This document shows positions 33,351 to 44,949 of a stretch of DNA of 64,000 bases, piece after piece (positions within the stretch are counted from its first letter, which is position 1; every line of letters begins with the position of its first letter). The stretch is from the NCBI GenBank assembly GCA_005765155.1, contig VCCP01000005.1:5270001-5334000 (forward strand), in the 5' to 3' direction. The notes under the pieces are model-generated. The model was not told where the DNA came from, did no database searches, and saw nothing but the letters and a program-made list of their open reading frames with translations. The stretch comes from Zelopaecilomyces penicillatus (taxonomy: Eukaryota; Ascomycota; Sordariomycetes; Hypocreales; Pseudodiploosporaceae). The position numbers were made by a program, and so were the translations under genes.

Positions 33351-33949
33351 AAATACATGACTTTAGCTTATAGAATTTGATGGAATTCGCTATAAATAGC
33401 GCTAATCCACTGTTCCTTAGCAGGGTCTTCTAAGGCTTGTTTCCAGCCAGCAGATTCTAAAGAAGCCTTAGCAGTGAATTTTGCCTTTAGCTTATAGCAG
33501 ATATCTATAGGATAGGCAAGATCTAGCTGTATAGGTTTAGAGTCTTCTAACAGCTGTTCAGGCTGTTTAGTAGGCTATGGTAATTATATTACAGGCTGTG
33601 ATACAGGCTGTGGCAGCTGTTGTAGTGGTTGTGGCAGCTGTTATGGCGTCTGTAGTATAGGCTCTGGCAGTTGAATAGGTCTTCTGGCTTGATTAAGGGC
33701 TTGTAAATCGGTCAGATCCTTTAAAGTAGGTTGATCTGTTGATTTTGGCAGGGTGTAAAGCTCTTCTAATTCTCCCTTTAAGCTAGAAGGGCTCTAAAGA
33801 TTATAAAAATTACCCTTTAGGCCCTGGCTTATAGGGCCTATTCCTTCTATAATACAAAGGAAAGAGGTCTTAGTTACCTACCAGCGGGAGAGTATATAGA
33901 CTGAATAGACATTTTTACCTAGTATAGCCAGCAGCCTGACTGGTTCTGT

Positions 33950-34600
33950 TTTAGGGCTTAGTTTAGTGCCTTATTAACACTTCTTAGCAGGGATAACAAC
34001 CTTATAATATACTCCAATAGCTCTATAGGCTGTTAAATTTGGTTTATTAGCTGCTAGAGCTGGTTTTAGCTCTTGTAAGAAGAGCTGTAGTAGGCTAAGG
34101 TCTCTGTTTATAACCGCTATATAGTTGATAAGGTTAACTATAATAGGTAAAATAGCGGTCCAGAGAAAAAGTGGCAGCTGGGCCCAGATTATAGTAGCCT
34201 ATAGTCGGTCTAAAATAACCCTTATAGAGCGTTCTAACAGGCTATTTTGCTTATAAATATAGAGGCTAGATATACTAAAACCGATGCCTTTGCCTGCTAG
34301 CCAGTCTTTTAGCAGTGCTAAGACCTCTTTTCCACCGTCGAAATACAGCTATAAAGGGTATTTTTTATAATGGGCTTTTAGTCCTCTAAATAGTCCCTTT
34401 ATAGTAGAGAAGACAGTATAACCTTCCTTATTAGATAATAAAAGAACCGTTCAATAACAGGATTTTCTTTCTACTAAAATAAGCCTTATAGAGAGCTTAT
34501 TATAAGGGATTGGTTTTATCTGAAATATGTCTCCCTCTATAACCTCTAGCACTTCTAGCAGGTCTGGAATCGGGTTTTTAGAGGGTCTGCGTACTGATTT
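33950..34600 (-). pseudogene. Copia integrase core, broken
   Basis: Minus-strand translation shows an integrase-like order: a YFDGGKEVL segment, KGIGFS, a degraded QNSLLERSIR motif and LPLFLW. Stops interrupt the frame. It lies upstream of the reverse transcriptase, as in Copia elements. Confidence 0.7.
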
Positions 34601-37150
34601 AGCCTATATATATACTAAACAGAAGAAATCTGCTTCTTTTATAACAGTAAAATCAGGTAAGCCCACTGAAATTTTAGCGGTCTTCTTTAGCAGCTATAGG
34701 CCAATGTGGCCAAGACAGATGTGCTAAATTCCTGCTAGCTATAGCAGCTTTTGGTAGCTAGTTTTAGCTGAAAGACCTATATCTCCCTCTGTAACAGTGT
34801 TTTCAGAGGGTTCTAGAAGGGATATAGTATCTTCTAGTGGGTCTTATAGCAGGCCTGAGTCTGGATCAGGGCTTTCTAATATATATAGGCCTGAAATTTC
34901 AGGGCTTTTTATTGGTTCCAGCAGCTGTTTAGCTGGTTCAGAGGGCTTAGTAAGGTCCTTATATATGCCAGGGGGGGGTTTGGAGGTGATTTCAACTGCT
35001 ATTGGATAGCTATAATAGTGGTTGGAAGGCCCTATAAATTCAGGTATAAGCTTCCCTTTTTGCTAAAGGAAGAAGCCATGTTTAGTAAAGTTTAGCAGTC
35101 CACAGCAGGTTCAGTCTACTGTAAATAGCTTCTCTCACAGAAGTATACTACTAGAAGCATAATGCTTTACCCCACTCACTATATTTATATCTATATCAGG
35201 GATATATAATGCATTTTTTAGCTCTAGAGTGCTATAAGTCCTGGGTTCAAGCCCTATAAGCACTATAAATACAGCTATTCCAGATCCTTTTGGATAGATT
35301 AAACTGCCACCAGTTGTTATAGGCCTTGGTTTCTTACTATAGGCGCTATAACTAATAAAGAGAGTTCTATTATTAATAATATAGTATATTAAGCCAGTAT
35401 TATATAGCAGGGCGTTCTTTAGATTAGTGTTATAATAAGTGCTATAAGCTGATTCTTTAGGCTTTATAGCTTCTAAACCTTCTATATCAGATTTAGAATC
35501 AGAGCTCTAGATACTGGCTGCAGTGTTCTAGTCACCTATAGATAGGTTATAAGTGCCTATCATGAAGAAAGCTTTATCAGGTTCCTTGCTGCTAGTAGTA
35601 GGCTTCTTTGTCTTTTTATCCTTCTGAAAGGGCTTATAAGGCTGTTTTTTAATGGATTTAGACGGTTTTTCCTTCTTTTTAAAGTCCTTATAGGTCTTTT
35701 TAGAAGGTTCCTCAGCTTCTCTAGCCCTATAAGAGCTAGCTTTTACAACTAAAGAGCTTTTATCTTATAGCTCTTCTAGCAAGTCCACTATAAGGAACTA
35801 TAAATTCAGGGCATCTAATGAAATGCTAAGCACTATATAAATCCTGATATTATTCCTTTAGCATTCAGCCCACTATAGGAAAGCTTCTTTTACAGCCTTC
35901 AGATACTGATTTATCTGATCTATAGGCTATATAGTAACTGAAGCTAATTATAGCTTAGTAAGTTAAGTATTAAATTCACTATTAAATGCCTCTATAGAGC
36001 CTTTATAGCTATTAAAGCTAAGCTTATAAAAGGCGCTATAGAGGGTTCCACACTATAGGGTAGCACTACAGCAGTATTACTTATTCAGTATTTGATAAGC
36101 TTCCAGCGATATTATAACCCAACTTATAGAGGCTTATAGGTGCTATAAGCAGCTGTTATAAAGTAATAGAAGCAAAATAGCCTAATAGTGATTACTAAGG
36201 CTAAGGCTTATAATGGGGTTTAAAAGAAAAGTAAGTAATCCAAATGCCTATAACTGGATTGATAGGGCCTAAAGCTATTGGTTATAGTTGTCAGGGCCCC
36301 TTAATCTATAAGCTTCTGGAAAGGCCTGTATTTTCTTGGATAGCTCTTTTAAAGCTAGGTCCCCCAGTATATTTATAGGCTGTGCTGGCTGTAATAGCGA
36401 TTAAGGTAGCTTAGGTTAAGGTTGTGGTGGTTCTTTAATAGTCTTAGTAGCTATAGCTACTATAAATTGGGCCTATAGCTGTTGTAGTTGCTATGTGAGC
36501 TCCTATATCTGAGATCGAAGAGCTTATAATTCTAATGAATTCTCTTTTATTAAAAGATCCTAACCTAACATTTTCAGAGTCAGACTGCTATAGCTGGTGG
36601 TTATAGCGGTATAAAAGAAAAATAAGCTTCTAAAAATAAGCTTATAGCTGTATAACAGTGTTATAACAGCTGAAAGTGCTGGTTATAGCAGTGCTATATA
36701 TAGCTGGGTCTTAGTAAGAGCCCTAGAACTAGCTAATTAACTAGAGGGGTACCAGGTATAAGGGTTGCCTATTATATACTAGCTATAGTTGGGTTATAGC
36801 ATAGCTGGCACAGCGTCTTTGCTTAGTCAGCCGACTTCTATAGTCTTATATAGGCCTTTTATAAAGTTAACTAGTAATTCAAGTATTTAACCATATTTAA
36901 TGTAGTTAGTAAAGCCATAACCTATAATTCTATAAGTCCGAATTAGTAATCTATAAATCTGAAAGTGGGTTGTGCTATAAGCTATAGGTCTGATGTTTAA
37001 CTCTTATATATACAGTGTTTTTCATGACTTCTGATTGGTGGGAAATGTGGGTCCGACTGATCAGAGGAGGGGCGAAAAATCTGATGTGTAAAGAGGTTGA
37101 ATACAGCAGGAAAAAGAGTCTTCTTTTTACAGTCTAGAATAACTATTCTT

Positions 37151-37164
37151 CCAGGCTTATAACC
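37151..37164 (-). other. Copia primer-binding site, half-tRNA type candidate
   Basis: Directly after the 5' LTR the minus strand reads GGTTATAAGCCTGG. With two transitions this is the complement of the anticodon arm of initiator tRNA-Met (…CUCAUAACC), the site used by Drosophila copia, rather than of a tRNA 3' end. Confidence 0.6.
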
Positions 37165-37639
37165 TATTACAATTTGCAGTATAAAGTTATAACTAAAGCT
37201 AGTAGTAATAGTAGTGAAAGAAAGGCAGCGAATAGTTATCCAGAGTAAAGTCTATAGAAAAGAAGAAAGAAGTGATTGAATTACTGATAGAGAAAGAAAG
37301 CAGGATTCAGCTAGGAATCCAGCTATCTTATATATCTAAATAATACTAGGATTATTTGGAATTATTTAAGAATTCCAAATAATATTTCTTTAGATTTCTA
37401 AGCATTCCAAATAATAAGAAAGGGAGGGGTATAAGGGATAAGCCCTTATTTTACTAGTCTAGCCTGATATAGCAGGTCAGGCTGCACAGGCTTTTTAGGT
37501 CTTATAGCAGGTCAGGCTGCTACCTTATAGCAGGTCTGGCTGCTAGGGCTATAGCAGGTTTAGCTGCTAAGCTATAATAGGTCTAGCTACTAATCTTATA
37601 ATAGATCAGGCTGTTATATAAAACCCGCCTATTTTAACA
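37165..37639 (-). repeat. Copia 5' LTR (475 bp)
   Basis: This is the partner of 31308-31782. Its outer end is TTTTAACA followed by the GACTT target duplication. Confidence 0.88.
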
Positions 37640-37781
37640 GACTTCTAGTAGATAGGTCCGCTAGCTAGCTTAAAGAGATACCTATAGGTGGATTTGCTAG
37701 TGGTTTTACAGCCTATAAAATCACTGTCTGAATAGCTTAGCAGTTAAAGAGCTGGCTGTCTAGCCTATATAAGGCCTATAG
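37640..37781 (-). mobile_element. Older Copia copy, right part
   Basis: This continues the RNase H/RT coding region of the copy split at 31307. It corresponds to about 32,190-32,330 of the complete element and stops where a Gypsy LTR begins. Confidence 0.8.
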
Positions 37782-39337
37782 TATAATATTTAATGAATTC
37801 CTAAGGGATAAACCTAATATAAAGGGTTTATATTAATAGATAAGTTAGGGTGTTCTAAGCAATAGGTCTATTATATTGATAATAGATATAGGGTATTATA
37901 ACTAGGGATTAAGTATTAGTATAGTAAGCAGTAATGAATAATATAATAAAGTTGAAAGTATATTAATAACTATCTAAGCTATATCTAAAGAATGAAAATT
38001 AAGGGTATATATATATATTATAGATCACTTAGATCATTTACTATATAAATAATAATCCAAGTAATCCAAGTTATTAGCTTACCTAGCTCATTATTATTTT
38101 TATAATAATCCCACTAATCCATTATAATTGATCCCCTTTCCTCTATAGTATATACCTTCCTTAGATTATATAACCAGCCTATTATATGATTATATTATTG
38201 GGTTATAATATAATATCTCCCTCCTAATAGTCTTGTTCTCAAGGCCTATTGATTATTCCTGTATAAAAATATAATCCTAGCTATAATTATAGGTATAGTT
38301 CCTTTCTTCTTCCTTTATATTTTTAATATAATACCTTAAGGTATCTTAAAATATTATACTAGTTAGAAGACTAATTAATATAAGAGTCTTATAATTCTTA
38401 TTAAAGGCATTGATAATATTATTATACCTTATTCCTTTTATTCCTAATATCACTTAATATATTATATAATTAAAGTAACTTCCTATTGCTTAGAATGCGT
38501 TTATTATAATCATTCTTATAATAATTCAAGGATAACTATATCCTCAGATAAGTTTTTCCATTCTATTTTACTTTCTAAAAGATAACTGGTCTATTTAATC
38601 ATAAAGATTCTATCAGAAAAGAATTATATTAAGCAAAAGGAGGAAAAGACAGAGAAACAGCTTCAGGCAGTATAAAAGGCAATATCCACTATAATAGCAC
38701 GATTAAGTCGTTTACATCACCAGCATCAATCTATAATATCACAAGGTTATAAGATAATAAAGCAGGGTTTATAGTTATTAAATGATCTGGATATAGCTAA
38801 GCAGGTAGAGTCGGATATAATGATTAAGATCCAGTCATTAGGGGGTTTTGATATGATTAATTGGAACTCGATTTTCCAGGATGGCTCCTTGCCCTCTAAT
38901 AGTATTATTATATCAGGGGTCAGTAATGGTTTAGGTGGTTAGGGGGCTTCTATAAGTTTTCCTTAGGTCTAAACCCTTTCTACTTAACCAGATATTCTTT
39001 TTTATTATTATTTAGTTTATAATCTATAATTATTTTGATTTCTTATTCCTCTTTTACTATATATATTATAATATCTATATATTCTTTTATATTATCTAGT
39101 GCTTGACTTAATAAGGAAATATAAAATATAGGGTATAACTATATATTCTTTGATAATGAAAGTTTATAATTGGTTTTGGAAATGATTTTCTTAACCTTAA
39201 ATAATCTAAGTTTCTTAAAATCTAATTTATTACTTAATTGCATTATTATAATATTTAGGGAGGTTTTGCCTGATATATAGTATAAAAGGTATATTATATC
39301 TCCCTCTTTAAAGATTAATCCCTTTAATCTTTATTAA
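37782..39337 (-). mobile_element. Gypsy fragment: LTR (37782-38210) plus 3' end of pol
   Basis: The LTR and adjacent 1.1 kb match 50,583-52,140 of the complete chromovirus, including the region of the chromodomain and the 3' tail near 38,850. The frame is destroyed, and T/A has replaced most C/G relative to the better copy. The fragment ends abruptly at the outer edge of an LTR in the opposite orientation. Confidence 0.85.
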
Positions 39338-42300
39338 TATCACGACCCAATGATATAGTCATATAATAGGCTGGTTATATAACCAGAGGGAGGTATATAC
39401 CATAGAGGAAGGGGACCAGTTATGATGGATTAATAGGATCATTATAAGAATAATAGTAAGCCAGATGAGCCAGCAACTTGGATCACTTGGATCACCACTT
39501 ATATAGCAAGTGATCCAAGTGATCTATAATGTATATATATGCCCTTAATTTTCATTCTTTAGATATAGCTTAGATAGTTATTAATATACTTTTAACTTTA
39601 TTATATTATTCGCTATCGCTTACTATACTAATACTTGACCCCTAATTATAATACTTAATATCTATCATTAATATAATAGATATATTGCTCAGAATGCCCT
39701 AACTTATCTACTAATATAAACCCTTTTTATTAGGTTTATCCCTTAGGAATTCACTAAATATTATATATTAATAACTCTTATTTAATAGGTTATTATATAA
39801 TCCTAAGCAATATTATTAACTATCTTAATCAATCATTATAAATACCACTCAATCAACCCTTGCCTTATTTACTACTAAGCTTTAGGCTCTATATAAGAAG
39901 AATATAGAACTCAAAGCTAAATTACAAGCCAAATAGAAAGACCTTAATAAAATCATTAAACCTTATAAGCCAGGACCTTTTATTAGATATTCTGGATCAC
40001 TCTAAATATTTCTAATATAACTTAAAGCTTATCACCAGTTCTACCCCTATTAGTTATAAGAGGAATCTATAAAAATCCTATATACTATAGGATGTATAGA
40101 GAGGGCTACCCTTAAATGGTTCAAACCTATTATAAGAGACTATATAAATAAAAAGGAAAAAGATCAGGATAATAAAACCAAAAAGATCTTTTAAAAATAT
40201 AATAACTTTAAAGATATAATTAAAGAAGTCTTTAGGTAAGTAGATAAAGAGAGAGCTATAATTGAAAAACTTAAACTATTATACTAATATAGATCAGCCT
40301 TAAACTATACCTTAGAATTCAGATAGATCACCTTATAGATCACCTAAGAAGATAATATACTAATAGAGTATTTCTATAATAGACTTAAAGAAGAAATCAA
40401 GGATAAACTCTTCAAGGAAGACAGATCTAAAAACTTAATTAAGTATATTAGAATAGCTACCAAGATTGATGATAGACAGTTCATACAACGCAAATAAAGG
40501 AAAACCAAAGGATCAGGATGGAATGATTTTAAATAAAAACTATAATACCAGTCCAATCAAGACAGACACAAGGAAGAACCCATTGCCTATATATATACCC
40601 AAAATCCTAAAAGAATAGAACTTAATATAACCCAAAAAAGAGATATATTAAAAGTCTAATATTACAACTATAATAAATATAGATATATCTCCTAATAATA
40701 TAAACAACCCAAGAAAGACAAGAAACCTTAGAAACCAGTACCTAATACATAATAGAGTATATATACTATAGCCAAAAACAGATAAACTCTAGCTATAATA
40801 GAATAAAGAGGATAGGGATAAGAATGACCTGGAAACTATAAGCATCTTATACCTTAATAATCATTAATATTATAAACTATATTAACCTAATCTAATACTA
40901 TACAATAGGACTAATAACTAGATATAGATATAAATAAGGAAGAATACTTTAAAGAGATTCCAGATTAATAAGTAATCCCTGCTATAGATAATAAAAACAC
41001 CCTGATTAAAGATAAAATAATAAGTAATAGCTCAGACTCTAGCTCTTTAGAATCCAAGAGTAAAGAACCTCTTAGGATAACTTAATACTATACTATACTA
41101 TATCTACTACCTAAGAGTACTACTTATAAATACCTTAAAAAAACAGCAATCAAACTTATATAAGTATCAAGCTATATAGATAGAGTCAATCTATAACTTA
41201 TAATTATAAAATATATTTATAAATAGATATTAGAAGAAGGCCTAGATATTCCTATTCTAGGAGATTACCTTAAAAGAGCCTTTATATTAAAAACCAACTA
41301 TAGTAAATATAAAGATAATCATATACTCCTAGATCTTAATTATATTTTCTATAGTGAAATCAATTAGATATTATATATTAACTTCTCCTGTTTTCAATAT
41401 CAGAAAACAAAAATCCAGAATGAATTCTTTCTATACTATATAAAAGTATAAGGAATCAAGAATATTCTTATAGAAGATCAATTCATTAACTAGTATAAGG
41501 CTAAGTACTTTATATCTTTTAGAATTAATATATTTAAATCATACCCTAAGACCCTAAAAGAATATAGGTAAGGAGCCAAAAACAAAGACTATAAGTCTAT
41601 CTATTACAAGATCTATAAATAAGAAAAACTCAAGTTAAATTATAATAGACTATAACTTATAGACTATAGAAAAGAGGACTTATATAACTGCACCAACCTT
41701 AAGTGCGATATACACTTATAATAGAAGCTAATACAATAGCATAAAAGACAACTGCTGGAAGATAGTACCCTAGGCAGGACCCAATACAAAGCCATAATAG
41801 CAATCAACTATAACAAACCTTAGTGCAGACAATATATAAAGGAAAGCAAACATATATACAAGGAAATAAAGAACCTTTATAAATAAGAATTTAACTTCTA
41901 AACCTATAAAGGAAGTCAAGCCAATCAAACTCTATATTATATAATCATTTAAGGCTTAAATAGAACAAATTATAATAAACTATACAAGAAATACAATCCC
42001 AGAAACTCAAAAAACAAGTAAAGTCATCTATAAGAGGGTTACAGTACAACCCCCTATAAAAGACCCTCTATATAATAAGCATCAACAGGCTCAAACTAAT
42101 AACAGAAATACAGATCATAGGATATTGTTTCTATGCTCTAATAGACAGCAGAGCAATAGGCAATTATATATCATTAAAAGCTATAAATTATATATAATTA
42201 CTATAGTATAATAAAGAAGAACTATACCCCTTATATAATCTAGAAAGGAATACCTTTATCTATAATAGAGAATAGATCAATAAAGAGATTGATTATCTTC

Positions 42301-44430
42301 GATTCAAAGTCCAAGGATATCAAGACAGTACTATATTCAATATAATAAATACTAGAGAATATAAACTTATATTAGGCCACCCCTGGTTATTTAATAGTAA
42401 TCCATAGATCGATTAGAAGATAGGCCAGATATAATAGAATAATATTATATTATCTTTAAAAGACTATAAAGATCTAATAATAATAAGTAAAGCAAAGAAA
42501 GTATACTTTATAGCTATTAAGAAGGGCCTCCTATTAGGAAATCATACTAAAAAATAATATAATAGTTAATAATAATAAACTTAATGGGTTATTACTGCCC
42601 TTAGGATAATAATAAAGCAACTATAAGAACACTCCAAGGATAAATCACCCTTAGATATAGAAAAACAACTTACACCTATATTAGAAGAATATTATAAATA
42701 TATTAAATTATTTTATAAAGAGCTCAAAATAAAGCTCCTCTTATATAATTAATAGGATTATAAAATTCAGATTATAGATAGAAAGAAGCCTACTTTTACT
42801 AAGATCTATATACTGAATACCAAGGAACTCAAAACATTATAAGAGTACCTTAATAAAATACTTAAAAAGAGATATATTCAACCATCTATATTCAAAGTAG
42901 AATACCCTATTATATTTATACTAAAAAAGAATAATAAGCTATAACTGGTTATGGATTACCAATTATTAAATACAGTTATAATTAAGGATCAGACCCCCTT
43001 ATTATTGATCAATAAACTATATAACCAATTATATAGAATAAACTGGTTTACTACCCTAGACCTTAAAGGAGTATATAACTTAATTTAAATAAAGAAAGGT
43101 AATAAATAGAAAACCACTTTTAGAACCAAGTTTAGACTTTTTAAATACCTAGTAATGCCTTTCAGCCTAATCAATACCCCTGCAATATTCTAATATATAA
43201 TCAATAATATTCTCTAAGAATATTTAGATATCTTTATAATAATCTACCTAGATAATATCCTAATCTTCTCCTAAATAGAAGAAGAATATAGAGAACATAT
43301 CTATAAAGTATTATAACTACTCTAAGATAATAATCTTCTTATTAAACCAGAAAAATATAAATTTTATAAACAAATGATTATCTTCCTAGGATATATCTTT
43401 TTACTAGATAAGATTTAAATAGAATCAATAAAAATCACTATAGTATATAATTAGCTAATATTATAAAATATTATAAATATATAAGAATTTTTAGGCTTTA
43501 TCAACTACTATTAAAAGTTCATCTATAACTATAGCAAAATAGCTATACTATTCATCAAATATATTAAAAAAGATTATAAATTCCTATAGAAACCTAATAT
43601 AGATACTATATTTAAAGAATTCAAAAAGTAAATCTATAAAGAATCTGTACTAGTAATATATAATCCAGACAAACCTATAGAACTTAAAACTAATGCTTTA
43701 AACTATACTATTAGAGCATAGATTGGATAATAAGATAATAAAGATAGGCTATAATCTATCGCCTTCTACTCTAAGAAACTTTATAGAGTAGAACTTAATT
43801 ATCTAATCTATAATAAGGAATTTATAGTTATTATTAAAGCTTTCGATGAATTCTTATATTACTTATAAGGAAGCAACTATCAAATAAAGATTTTTACTAA
43901 TTATAAGAATATCTCTTATTTTACTACTATATAGAAGCTAAATGTATAATAAACCTGCTATATAGAAACCCTTATAGATTATAACTATAAAATCATCCAT
44001 TATAAAGGATCTAAAAATAATAGAGCAAACACTCTAAGCCAAAGAAGCGATTATAATAATAGAAAGCCTTATTATAAAGGATAAATCTTTCAAATAATCA
44101 AATCAGATATACTATAAATAAAATTAAATACTATATATTGAGTTATATCAGCTAATCCTATCTTAAAATAAGTTAAATAAGTATACTCCTTAGAAGATAT
44201 AATAAGAGTATCTAAAGATATAAAATAGAAAGATAGATATTATAAATATAATAAGAAACTCTAAATACTTAAAGAACTCTAGGAAACCATTATATAAGAA
44301 TTATATAAATCCCCTATTCATAATTATTAAGGAATTACAAAGACCATTAAACAAGCATAAAGATACTATAGATTCAAAGGATTATAATAAATAGTCTAGA
44401 AGGTTATAAATGATTGCTATTTATTATGTG
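39338..44430 (+). mobile_element. Gypsy chromovirus, plus-strand copy, 3'-truncated
   Basis: The 428-bp 5' LTR (39338-39765) is followed by gag (about 39,830-41,100), a protease remnant with a decayed active-site segment (about 42,140), reverse transcriptase (about 42,800-43,400; box YLDN at 43245-43256), RNase H (about 43,650-44,040) and the zinc-finger end of integrase. It stops near 44,430, lacking the integrase core, chromodomain and 3' LTR. Stops occur every few codons, and most CA/TG pairs appear as TA. This is the most heavily mutated of the Gypsy copies. Confidence 0.88.
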
Positions 44431-44435
44431 GCGGG

Positions 44436-44454
44436 CTCCTTTCATGTAAAGGAG
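44436..44454. repeat. Short perfect inverted repeat at the Gypsy/helicase junction
   Basis: CTCCTTT and AAAGGAG flank a 5-base loop just beyond the truncation point of the Gypsy copy. It may be coincidental, or it may mark a repair junction. Confidence 0.5.
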
Positions 44455-44949
44455 GGGTAGGGCCAAGTATAATTAATGGTCCTTAACCTAAATGCCCTGC
44501 TATAACTGGCAAAGGATGACATACAAAGGGAATACTATAATTGGCGCGAATAACAGGGTTAGGGTCTGGGAATTCCTTATTATAATTGATTAAGCCTGGA
44601 TGCTAGCTTAGGGTTGCTATAGCTTAGGTTATTAACCTATAGAGCTGCCCTGCTTAGGTATTATTATATAGCTAGTATTGCAAACCAATTGCCATCCCCC
44701 CTTGCATATATAGGTTACCTCTTCTAGGAAAAAATGGATAGATTCATCTATAATTAATAGTATCAGGTCCTGATATGCGCCTAATGTAGGATATACCTTA
44801 TACCTAATCCGGTTAGCTGGAAATGTTATCTATAGGCCAAGCTGTATTATATTAAGGGTGAGCAGCTATGCCTGCTAGTGAATAGATTCAGTGTTTATAG
44901 GCTGAGGCCTCTGGAGGAGCTTCAATAATAGCTAGCTAAGGATTATACT

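Larger units (their letters stand above)
31308..37639 (-). mobile_element. Complete Copia-type LTR retrotransposon, decayed
   Basis: A 6.3-kb element on the minus strand, bounded by two 475-bp LTRs and flanked by GACTT on both sides (31303-31307 and 37640-37644). Reading from the high-coordinate end it has a primer-binding site, gag (about 36,570-35,700), protease, integrase (about 34,600-33,950; the KQNSLLERSIR-like segment), reverse transcriptase (about 33,350-32,600) and RNase H (about 32,500-31,800), which is the Copia order. The frame is broken by many TAG, TAA and TGA codons. A TATTGCAA/TGTTAAAA terminal pair implies an ancestral TG...CA end with a G-to-A change. Confidence 0.9.
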
